DNA of 64,000 nucleotides from Lysobacteraceae bacterium NML93-0399 (GTDB taxonomy: Bacteria > Pseudomonadota > Gammaproteobacteria > Xanthomonadales > Xanthomonadaceae), in contig NTJI01000001.1 in NCBI GenBank assembly GCA_002307375.1, forward strand, positions 124,001 to 188,000, given 5' to 3'. The notes under the pieces are model-generated. The model was not told the origin of the DNA. It made no database searches and saw only the letters and a program-made list of their open reading frames with translations. Positions 34,359 through 41,945 of this stretch are shown one piece after another. Position numbers and translations under genes: made by a program. Positions within the stretch are counted from its first letter, which is position 1, and the number at the start of each line of letters is the position of its first letter.

Positions 34359-35602
34359 TCAACGAGCCTCCGTGCGCCAGGCGTTTTCCAGCACACCAAT
34401 TGCCGCCACCAGGTCCACATCCTCCTGCCGGCAGATCGCGTCGCGCGAATGCACGGTTTCCACGTGTGGCGGCACCGGCTTGTCGCCGTAGTCGCGCCCG
34501 TCGGCTCCCCAGGTGCCGTGGACGGGCAATGTGACCGCCCAGCCATCAGGCAGCTGCAACCGCTCCGAACTCAACAGTGCCCCGGCCGTGTTGCGGCCCA
34601 CCAGCACCGCCTTGCTCTGCTCGCGGGCGCCCCAGGCGAAGCCTTCGGCCGCGCTGCCGGTTTCCGGACCGATCAGGATTGCGACCGGTCCGCCGTAACG
34701 CTGCGCGCCCAGGTCTTCGACCATCAGCATCACCGCACCATCTCCAGCGCCGACCGCGGCGAATACCGCCTCGGTGGTGTACGCGCCTTCGACGCGATGG
34801 ATGTCGGTCAGATCTTCGGCGCGCACAGGGCCGGCCAGTGTTTCCAGGAACGGGCGCGACAGCAGCGCCACGCCCGGCCCCGGCGTTCCGAAGTAGCCGA
34901 GCAAGCGAAGTGCGGACGCGTTGCCACCACTGTTGCCCCGCACGTCGATCAGCAAACCGTCCGTCTTGCCGAGCGTGCTCATGGCGGCGTCGATCAATGC
35001 GGCCGCGTCGTCGCCAAACCTGTCGGCTTTCAGATAGCCGACGGACCGGCCATCGCCACGGCGCAGCACGCCCAACTGATCGTGCGTTCGCGCGGCGGCC
35101 AGAACGCCGACTCGCGCGGCACGGAAAGCCGCGCCTGCGAGCCGTCGCAACGCTCCACGTCCAGCTGCGCGGGCTGCTCGCGTGGCCCGCGGATCGCTTC
35201 GGTATCAAGGATCCGGTCGCCAATTCGTAACCCGGCCCCGCGCGATGCCGACGCGGGATCGATCTCCACCACGACTGCCTGCCCGTCGATCTCCTCGGTG
35301 CGCACCGCGAGCCCGAACGTCGGGCCTTCGCTTCCCGGTGGATGCAGGCTGACATGCGACACGCCCAGCGCGTCGAGCATGCCCTGCCCCAGCCGCCGGA
35401 ACGCCACGTCATCACGCACCTCCGGCAACCGCGCCTGGTACTGCGCGCTGATCGCGTCCCAATCGCGCCCAGCGAAATGCGGGTCGTAGAAGCGGGTGCG
35501 CACGGTGTCATCGAGCACCTCGAAGAGGACTTCGTAGTCCTGCGCCGACGCCGGCATGGCAGTCACGGCTGCGAGACATGCTGCGAGAAGTCCGATCCTC
35601 AT
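34359..35602 (-). pseudogene. S41-family (C-terminal processing-like) peptidase with a -1 frameshift
   Basis: A secreted S41-type peptidase broken by one missing base. From ATG 35602 (AGGAG eight bases upstream), the signal peptide LLAACLAAVTAMPASA leads into an N-terminal domain and a PDZ-like stretch (AVVVEIDPASASRGAGLRIG). At about 35071, in a G-run, the frame jumps. The second frame carries RSVGYLKADRFGDDAAALID, the core LLIDVRGNSGGNASALRLLG and the Ser-containing ILIGPETGSAAEGFAWGA, ending at 34359. One G would restore it, so a homopolymer sequencing error is a real alternative. The family degrades or trims proteins in the periplasm. Confidence 0.7.
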
Positions 35603-35772
35603 ATCCAATGCTCCTTTTGGTCTTGCGCGATCCTTACGGGAGAACGACCCGATACGCGTGCCAATGGTTGGTCCGATCAGAAAAACTGCACTCTGACCCC
35701 CGCTCTGTACTCATTCGCACGCACCCGAACTCGGATCAAGCCGGCACGGACTAGACCGCCCAGCCAGCCCCC

Positions 35773-36120
35773 TCAGGCTGCGACCACGTTCATGCCATCG
35801 TAATCGGCGATCTCGAACTGCTCGGCGATGGCATAAAGCGCTTCCACCCTCGCGTGCAGCGATTCGGGCGTGTGCTGCTCCAGCTTGTCCACCTGCAGGT
35901 AGAAGAACGGATCCTCTTCGTCGTCCGGCTCGGTGACGCCGACGACCGTGTAGCCCAGCGACTCCATGTGCTGCGCCACTGGAAGCAGCGCATCGCCGTC
36001 CTCGTCGACGAAGAAGAACGACCAGCGGCAGACCTCGTCGATGCTCCAGTCCTTTCCCGCCTCGATGTTCTTCTGCCGTGTGTCGGAGAAGAACGTTTGC
36101 ATCATTTCCACTGTAATCAT
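35773..36120 (-). CDS. RraB-like (regulator of RNase E) domain protein
   Basis: A 115-residue acidic protein resembling RraB/DUF1260. Visible features are RWSFFFVDEDGDALLPVAQH, SLGYTVVGVTEPDDEEDPFF and the C-terminal Tyr-Asp-Gly motif (FEIADYDGMNVVA) typical of the family. E. coli RraB binds RNase E and lowers its activity. The length is a little short and the acidic C-terminal tail of RraB is absent. It lies alone at the left border of the accessory islet. The stretch 36121-36346 downstream of the next gene shows nothing recognisable. Confidence 0.7.
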   Translation of the reverse strand: MITVEMMQTFFSDTRQKNIEAGKDWSIDEVCRWSFFFVDEDGDALLPVAQHMESLGYTVVGVTEPDDEEDPFFYLQVDKLEQHTPESLHARVEALYAIAEQFEIADYDGMNVVAA

Positions 36121-36346
36121 GAAACCGGGTATGCCGAGTTGGCGCCTGGATCCGGCGCAGGGCGAGTATCGGGCATCGGCTGAAGCCTGCCTACCGAGGA
36201 CGTAACGGACAACGGGGTCCGCTTACGGGCTCGCAACCGGGTCAGGTTCACGCCCCTGCAAGCCCTGGCGAACGAGGCTGATCTCGCGACGGACCGGGCA
36301 AGTGAACCCGGCACTGTTGGCATCCTAGATAAGTGACCCTGGCCCG

Positions 36347-37003
36347 CTACTTCGCAGGCGGCAAGCACTCCGCGTACTGCCGCTGCAGCACCGGTAGCAT
36401 GGGTGACGGAAGCCCGTGGGACATGCGCACAGCATTGGTCGCGAGCATCAGCATGCCGTTGGCGTTGATGAGAAGCGACGTCATTTCTTTCAGCGGAAAC
36501 GCGACAAAACTCTGCACGACAGGCCTAATTCCACCATGGACGTATGAATGCATGGCTCGCCAAGTCGCCTCCTTCAGCGCCATGAGCGGCTGGTAGATCT
36601 CGACCGGGTGATGAAGCTTTATCGAGGCCAGCATGGCGGCCACATCCGGTCCTTTGCGAGTCTCCGCATCAGCGTGCAGCGCTTCCTCGTTAGGGCTGAA
36701 GAAGCTCTTTAGCCAGGTGTCTTCGGCTCCGCGCACCGACCAAATGACACGAACTAGGGCTTCATAGGTGGGGCGGACTAACGCGTTGGCCGAGACGTCT
36801 AGCTCATGTTGCACGAGAACGAACTGGGCTATTGCGTGCTGTCTGACGATATTGGCAAACCCTCGCACGGCCAGATGGCGTAATTCGCCGGGCTCGGGTA
36901 GCTCCTCCCAGGCCGGCTCGAGGGCACGATGGAGTGAATGCGTCCCATATCTGACGTGTTCGAGACGCGCCGATCCATCAGTTGTAGCTTGCCCTTCACT
37001 CAT
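36347..37003 (-). CDS. Unknown protein in accessory islet (DUF6988-like?)
   Basis: A 218-residue soluble protein (ELRHLAVRGFANIVRQHAIA, NALVRPTYEALVRVIWSVRG, HSYVHGGIRPVVQSFVAF). The pattern of a conserved Arg-Pro-x-x-Glu-Ala-Leu-Val-Arg and a late Tyr-Val-His-Gly-Gly recalls a family of helical proteins around defence islands, tentatively DUF6988; I am not sure. Codon use is less GC-biased than the core genes. No catalytic motif is certain. Confidence 0.5.
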   Translation of the reverse strand: MSEGQATTDGSARLEHVRYGTHSLHRALEPAWEELPEPGELRHLAVRGFANIVRQHAIAQFVLVQHELDVSANALVRPTYEALVRVIWSVRGAEDTWLKSFFSPNEEALHADAETRKGPDVAAMLASIKLHHPVEIYQPLMALKEATWRAMHSYVHGGIRPVVQSFVAFPLKEMTSLLINANGMLMLATNAVRMSHGLPSPMLPVLQRQYAECLPPAK

Positions 37004-37127
37004 TTTTGGCTCCGATCAACGGGGCGGAATCAATCCGATGTGGGATGACACGAAGCATGCCCCTTAGTAGCCGGCTAGCGCAGAAGCGACCTCCACTGTT
37101 TGCCTTATCCAGATCCCGAAACATTGT

Positions 37128-38027
37128 TCACATCTCGGGCGTGGAATCTCGCAAGACTTCGATCGCCGCATCAGCCTTGCGCTGCGACTCGCGGATATCG
37201 GCGAGCGTCGGCTTCGGTCGTGCAGCATGTTCGGCGCAACGGTCGACGATGGCGCCGGTATTGCGATCGCGTTCGATGCAGTAGTTGGGGATAGCAGGCG
37301 CAGCTGCCGCGGTTGTGCCTGGCTGAGCAAACTGCGGTGACGGCACGGGGCGTTGCACGGCAGTGGCCGCGGGTCTGCCAATGTTCTGCAGGCTCTGGTT
37401 CAAGTTGCGGCTGAGTGCCTGGATCACCTGATAGGCGATCAGTAGCGTTACTAGGAGCACCACGCCCTTCAGCGCGAGCGTGGTTGCGGTGGCTTTCGCC
37501 CATGAAGTAGCGGCCTTGCGGCCGGCGGGCAAGGCGCGATTCATTGCAACATGCAGCAGATGTTCGCCCACTTGCGCAGCCAGGCTGTCGGCAGTGCGCG
37601 TTGGGGCAGGTAGCGCTTCCGGCAGCGGCCCCAGCATCACGCGAAGCTCGTCGCCGTCGATCAGCTGGACCAAGCCGTTGCGGGTCGCGGCTTCGATGGC
37701 GGCCTTTGTGAACTCGCCGCTGGTCACGAGGATCGCGCGATCGGCGCCGGCGTTGACCATCAGCCCGATCAGCTGATTGACCTCGTTGTGCGGCACTTTG
37801 TAAGCGTTCCAGTGCTTGACCTGCACCAGCACGAGCCGACCGTCGCGCTTCAGCTTCAGATCGACACCGCCATCGAACCGTCCGGCCGATGCGCCCGTCC
37901 CCACATGCTCGACCTGATAGCCCGCTTCCCGGTAGTACGCGGCGAGCAGATGCTCCAGCCGGTCCCACCGCACCCCCACCAACGCATCGTCACGACGATG
38001 TACCACCCGCTTCAATCCCTGTCGCAT
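37128..38027 (-). CDS. Membrane-anchored Mrr-like restriction endonuclease
   Basis: A 299-residue protein with an N-terminal PD-(D/E)xK nuclease domain of the Mrr type (WDRLEHLLAAYYREAGYQVE, then FDGGVDLKLKRDGRLVLVQV followed by Lys-His-Trp). Asp and Gln-x-Lys of the active site are present. After about residue 175 comes a membrane helix (LALKGVVLLVTLLIAYQVIQ). An Ala/Pro-rich linker and a short C-terminal part (NYCIERDRNTGAIVDRCAEH) follow, with two Cys. Such proteins may cut modified or foreign DNA at the membrane. ATG 38027 is used; its leader sequence is repeated near 41.5 kb. Confidence 0.8.
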   Translation of the reverse strand: MRQGLKRVVHRRDDALVGVRWDRLEHLLAAYYREAGYQVEHVGTGASAGRFDGGVDLKLKRDGRLVLVQVKHWNAYKVPHNEVNQLIGLMVNAGADRAILVTSGEFTKAAIEAATRNGLVQLIDGDELRVMLGPLPEALPAPTRTADSLAAQVGEHLLHVAMNRALPAGRKAATSWAKATATTLALKGVVLLVTLLIAYQVIQALSRNLNQSLQNIGRPAATAVQRPVPSPQFAQPGTTAAAAPAIPNYCIERDRNTGAIVDRCAEHAARPKPTLADIRESQRKADAAIEVLRDSTPEM

Positions 38028-38046
38028 GCCGTCCCCCCTGACTGGC
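38016..38046. repeat. Left copy of a ~30-bp imperfect direct repeat
   Basis: The sequence spanning the Mrr-like start codon and its leader (ending GTCCCCCCTGACTGGC) recurs at 41479-41508 with two mismatches and one missing C. The two copies bracket the AT-rich ATPase/TOPRIM operon. Confidence 0.7.
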
Positions 38047-38154
38047 CTACGTCGCCACTCGCGCGGCGTCATCCTAAGTGAACCTAGCACCGCTCTTGGA
38101 ACCTAGCATCGTTAGCCAAACATGTACCGACACTTCATCTTCTGCTTCTAGCCA

Positions 38155-39207
38155 TCACACCCTCTGCGGAGCTAGGGCCGCCCCCGCGAGAAAAACCTTT
38201 TCTACAAGTTCGATTAGGTCCGACTTCCAGCGTGACATCGTTGTCACGCCTCTTCCGGACAAAAGTTCCTCCGCGACTCGCTGTAGAAAGTTCGCGCCAA
38301 AGGCCGGTGATTGGAAGCAACCATTTGGTGACGGACAAGTTCCACACGCGGGATGCGCAGGTAGACCTGAACTTTCGATGGAAACCATGCTCTTCAACAA
38401 GTCGATTCGGCCTTTGGAAATAACCGATGAGATCATCCTACATTTGCTGTCTCCGGATTTAAAGCAGCAAAAGTTAACGTAGGCCGAACTAACTCCAAGA
38501 AGCGATTTGATTTCTTCTGCAGGGACGTGCGGCGCACAATGGCTGAGCAAATCATGTGGAACAAGGTTTTCCAACTCCCTTTGCTCTAACGCGTAGAACT
38601 GAACTCTCCAAGCATCTTGAGAGCGCCTCGCTATTCGGTAGGCCGTCAGCAAGGTGGATCCTGCGCGTCCGCCCTCATATGTCCTATCCGAGTCCACTAC
38701 ACATATCACCGGCCCCGAAGGAACTCTTGAAAGATGCTCCAACACTGCGGCGGTAGTGCTGCCACCGCCATTCTGAGCTCTAATTGATAGCTCTAAACCC
38801 TTATAGCGCTCGTTACCGAGAACTCGAGCCAAAGAGGTCAAAACATCAAAATCAGTGAGGTTCTCAACAAGTAGTTGAGACTTCTCACAGTAATCCATTG
38901 ACGAAAAAACTCCAATTGGAACGAGGTCAGCGAGCACAACCGACGACTCATCGCTTAAATCTATGGTCAATTTTGGCGCTAGCCTAATCAACGCACCAAA
39001 CTGCGTAAGTGATTGCTCAACCCTTCGGTAATACGATCGAACCCGAGGGGAAAGCCGATCATCACTGGCAATAGCTGAAAGTAAATCGCGCTCCCCAACA
39101 ACTAAATGCTGACCACTCGCACCAACCGCGCCCAAGTTTTCCAATGCAGCAATTCCCACATTGCCAGGAGAATAATCCCCACCCTCCTTTCTTAGAAAGA
39201 AAATCAT
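38155..39207 (-). CDS. TOPRIM-domain protein, partner of the OLD-like ATPase
   Basis: A 350-residue protein with a TOPRIM core. Glu115 lies in KSQLLVENLTDFDVL and the DxD pair is Asp172/Asp174 in VICVVDSDRTYEGG. This is the metal-binding arrangement of OLD-family and DUF4435-type nucleases. A helical region precedes the core (residues 1-100). The C-terminus has several Cys (AHPACGTCPSPNGCF), possibly a zinc site. Its ATG overlaps the ATPase stop (TGATG), so the two are made together. Base composition is visibly AT-rich against its surroundings. The likely role is the nuclease effector of an anti-phage system; whether it belongs to the AriB (PARIS) family is not decided. Confidence 0.75.
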   Translation of the reverse strand: MIFFLRKEGGDYSPGNVGIAALENLGAVGASGQHLVVGERDLLSAIASDDRLSPRVRSYYRRVEQSLTQFGALIRLAPKLTIDLSDESSVVLADLVPIGVFSSMDYCEKSQLLVENLTDFDVLTSLARVLGNERYKGLELSIRAQNGGGSTTAAVLEHLSRVPSGPVICVVDSDRTYEGGRAGSTLLTAYRIARRSQDAWRVQFYALEQRELENLVPHDLLSHCAPHVPAEEIKSLLGVSSAYVNFCCFKSGDSKCRMISSVISKGRIDLLKSMVSIESSGLPAHPACGTCPSPNGCFQSPAFGANFLQRVAEELLSGRGVTTMSRWKSDLIELVEKVFLAGAALAPQRV

Positions 39208-40796
39208 CAACGGACCTCGGGAATAAAGAATCCAGAAGGCCAACCGGACCCTAGGAAGCCCTGATCGTCAAAAGATACAGACTTCACCTCCGCCATCCCA
39301 TCGCCTGCAGACTCAACAACTAAGACCTGAACATCTGAACTCTTGATCCCGCCCGAGGCGACTAGCTGCCCAAGCCGGTTAATTATGTGCTCACTATGGG
39401 TTTCTATGAATATAGAAGCTTCAACCTGACTCCTAGCCCCTTGAACCGCCGCAAGTACATCGGCAATCTGAGCTTGAAACTGCGGATGGAGATGCAATTC
39501 CGGCTGTTCTATCGCGATTATGGGCCGCGACTCACTTCTTTTCATTGAGTAAGGACGGGACACGAGCGAGCGCCAGACCTGGAGAATGATAGGCAGCAGC
39601 TGTGAGTAGCCAAAACCAAGATCCGCGATGTTCTTGGAACCTCCAGAGGGAGTTCCAATTTTCACTTGCACATGCCCACTCCCCTGACCAACCTCCGCAA
39701 AGAAACCAAGATGCTTAATCATCCATCGCTTTAAGTTATCGGCCTCATAAGAAGTCAGTGAATTTAAGAACATAGCTGCATTCTCGCCACGCGAGTCAAT
39801 CTCGTCCACGGCTAGATCTTGCAGTCTGTAGTAACGCTCAGCAGTAGCTCGAATAGGTTCCACGTACTTAACACTAGAAGCGAAATCCACCATCTCTCGA
39901 TCGACACGATGAAATATACTTGTGAGCGATGACAAGAGCACGGCTTCTCTGATCCTAGCTATAAATTTATCTTTTGGACTGTAAAGTGCTAGGTTATAAG
40001 CGTATGAAGTGGAGGATGCCGAGTGTGCTTTTAACTGATCGTAGAAAGCATTTTGATTCGAGTAGAGAAGAGATGCAGCGAACTCGGCAATCTTGTCTCG
40101 ACTTGTATTCCCGTGAAAAAGAGGAGCAACCGCGTCAATCAGCCTTTCTGAGAAAGGTCTAATCTCATGCGTAAGATAAGTACGAGTAGTTCCGCCCTCC
40201 TCGAACGTCTCCTCTTTCACGAGAATCGGGATGGGCAGTATTTTACCTGACTGAATCATCCATCGACGCCCGGAGGACAGATCCACCGGCGCTCCGTTGA
40301 GAAAAATGGAGCGGACAAAAGAGGTCTTCTCAATTGTTATTTCCAGTTTGTCAGCGCCCAGATCCAGACAGACGTGTCGAGCTTTTCCAACATCGTCATC
40401 CTCGTCGGTACCCACTGTTAGTGAAACAGTCGCACGCGACAAACCCTTGTAGAACCGCGCAAAATCGAGACCACTTAGCAAAAAACTGTTTGCATCCGAG
40501 TCGCGCGCCGCTCGCCCTGAGCCCTGTAGAGTCATTTGAAACTCAAACTGAACGCCACTTACCTTATTATTTGAGTTAACAGCATTCTGGTAATTACCGA
40601 AATCCACGAAGCGACCGTACCAGAGGATTGGACCTTTAGTTGGTTTTTCCACACTCTGCCGCAGGAGTGGCAAGACTCGCAATAACGAACTTTTGCCGAC
40701 ACTGTTTTTTCCTACAACGACGTTGATTTTTGCGAACCTAATAGTTCCAGAGTCCAGGAGGGATCTTAGATTCCTAACCCGCATTGAATTGATCAC
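39207..40796 (-). CDS. OLD/DUF3696-like ABC-type ATPase
   Basis: A 529-residue ATPase of the AAA_15/DUF3696 group. Walker A is GKNSVGKSSLL at residues 29-39, followed by the typical LPLLRQSVEKPTKGPILWYG. The ABC-like signature region is ADLGFGYSQLLPII and Walker B is IIAIEQPELHLHPQ. The switch His is in ETHSEHIINRL, and the C-terminus FDDQGFLGSGWPSGFF matches DUF3696. GTG 40796 is taken as start because AAAGGGG precedes it by five bases; a TTG six codons earlier is possible. It has no nuclease domain of its own; the TOPRIM is on the next gene. Strongly AT-rich and probably acquired by transfer. Confidence 0.85.
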   Translation of the reverse strand: MINSMRVRNLRSLLDSGTIRFAKINVVVGKNSVGKSSLLRVLPLLRQSVEKPTKGPILWYGRFVDFGNYQNAVNSNNKVSGVQFEFQMTLQGSGRAARDSDANSFLLSGLDFARFYKGLSRATVSLTVGTDEDDDVGKARHVCLDLGADKLEITIEKTSFVRSIFLNGAPVDLSSGRRWMIQSGKILPIPILVKEETFEEGGTTRTYLTHEIRPFSERLIDAVAPLFHGNTSRDKIAEFAASLLYSNQNAFYDQLKAHSASSTSYAYNLALYSPKDKFIARIREAVLLSSLTSIFHRVDREMVDFASSVKYVEPIRATAERYYRLQDLAVDEIDSRGENAAMFLNSLTSYEADNLKRWMIKHLGFFAEVGQGSGHVQVKIGTPSGGSKNIADLGFGYSQLLPIILQVWRSLVSRPYSMKRSESRPIIAIEQPELHLHPQFQAQIADVLAAVQGARSQVEASIFIETHSEHIINRLGQLVASGGIKSSDVQVLVVESAGDGMAEVKSVSFDDQGFLGSGWPSGFFIPEVR

Positions 40797-41034
40797 GAGA
40801 ACCCCTTTGATCAAAGATCATCGATTGACGATAATGTAAGATAATTTAAATTGGGTTTAGCTATTATGGAACTAATTCCACTCAGGCAGACCTCACACGG
40901 TATAACCCAGATATGATTTACCCAAACCATACGGCTTCACGACTCCCTCCGCCGTTCGACAAATCGCGCTTCTCTCTAGCGGAATTATCAAAATACGCCC
41001 GTCTGTAGTCATCGTGAACGTAGCTTTCTTCTAA
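40797..41034 (-). promoter_or_regulatory. AT-rich promoter region of the ATPase/TOPRIM operon
   Basis: On the minus strand a candidate promoter TTCCAT, 17 bases, TAAATT lies about 60 bases before the ATPase start. A perfect 12-bp palindrome CTTTGATCAAAG at 40805-40816 overlaps the ribosome site. A repressor bound there could block translation initiation or transcription. No gene is seen in the remaining bases. Confidence 0.45.
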
Positions 41035-41490
41035 TTATTCGCTGCCGGCGTTGCGACCGTGTCGGATTGCCTTCGGGCGCCGGGCGGTTGCGGCTGGTCT
41101 GCCAGGCTTGGGCGTCGGCGATCCGCTGGCCTTCCTCTCCTCGGTGCTGCGGAGCAGTTCGATCTCTGTGGCGAGTTCGCCGCCGCCTTGCTTGGGCAGG
41201 GACGTGTTCACGCCCATGCGGGTTAAAGAGCCGTCGTGCTTCCTGTGCTCGTAGTACATCGACTCATCCTGGATCTTGCCGCGCTGGTACATGGCGTCCA
41301 TGGCGCCCAGCACGCCGCCGCGCTCGCTGATGGCTTCGAACTCTTTGAAGACGGCCTCGCCTGTGTCGGCTTCGCCGTCGACGGCGAAGCGTCCCAGCCA
41401 AGGGCGTGATGCAAACTCGCGCATCCGTCGAGTCTGCTGCGAAGGCGTACCCGCGCGCGTGCCGCTCGTCCTTTCGACTCCCTGTCTCAC
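41035..41490 (-). pseudogene. Remnant of a methylmalonyl/isobutyryl-CoA mutase C-terminus behind a foreign start
   Basis: Codons at about 41131-41355 encode AISERGGVLGAMDAMYQRGK, IQDESMYYEHRKHDGS and GGGELATEIELLRSTEE. This is the C-terminal part of the B12-dependent acyl-CoA mutase (MCM/IcmF) catalytic subunit. The other 900 or more residues are absent. The frame begins at GTG 41490 with DGVRQGVERT, a leader related to the Mrr-like gene start (DGMRQGLKRV), so the fragment is joined to an unrelated 5' end. The tail after LLRSTEE is Arg/Pro-rich and unlike the family. It is almost certainly nonfunctional. Confidence 0.65.
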
Positions 41491-41508
41491 GCCGTCCCCC
41501 TGACTGGC
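41479..41508. repeat. Right copy of the ~30-bp imperfect direct repeat
   Basis: Copy of the 38016-38046 sequence with two mismatches and one base fewer in the C-run. It marks the right side of the AT-rich insert. Confidence 0.7.
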
Positions 41509-41672
41509 TGATATGTTCCCGCCGCTCCTGCGGCGCAGGCGTTCTCGCCCGGCCGTCGACTTTAACGCAAGCGCCATTCCTTTCACCGGTCCTTGCCGGC
41601 GCCTGTCAGGCGACACCGTCTACGCGTGCCTAGGCCCACCATCGCGCCAGTTCCGTACCTTCGAGACTTCCC

Positions 41673-41867
41673 ATGACCCCACTCGACAAACCCCTCAAGC
41701 GCGAAGTCCAGATTGGCGATGCGACATGGTCGCTGACCATCGATCCTGCCGGTCTGAAGCTGGTGCCCAAGGGCAAGCGCAAGGGGTTGGAGTTGAGCTG
41801 GGAGGCGCTGGTGAGTGGGGATGCGGCGTTGGCGGTGGCGTTGCGGGCGTCGTTGGAAGGGAAGTGA
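41673..41867 (+). CDS. Conserved small protein, 64 residues
   Basis: A small protein (MTPLDKPLKREVQIGDATWS, ending LAVALRASLEGK) of the style seen widely in Xanthomonadaceae. It is basic in the centre (LVPKGKRKGLELSWEALVSG), with no membrane segment. It probably forms a small beta sheet followed by a helix. Function is unknown. It lies just outside the accessory islet and is convergent with the protease-hydrolase fusion gene. Confidence 0.7.
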   Translation: MTPLDKPLKREVQIGDATWSLTIDPAGLKLVPKGKRKGLELSWEALVSGDAALAVALRASLEGK

Positions 41868-41917
41868 GGGGGCGGATTTGGTAGTAAGCGGGGGTGGTTG
41901 GGTGGTCGGGAAGGTGG

Positions 41918-41945
41918 TCGCGCGCTAGCGCGCTCCTACAGGGGG
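41918..41945 (-). repeat. REP element forming the 3' end of the protease-hydrolase gene
   Basis: A REP copy (CGCGCTAGCGCGCTCCTACA on the plus strand) overlaps the last codons of the fusion gene. It supplies residues VGAR and the TAG stop at 41925-41927. Confidence 0.8.
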
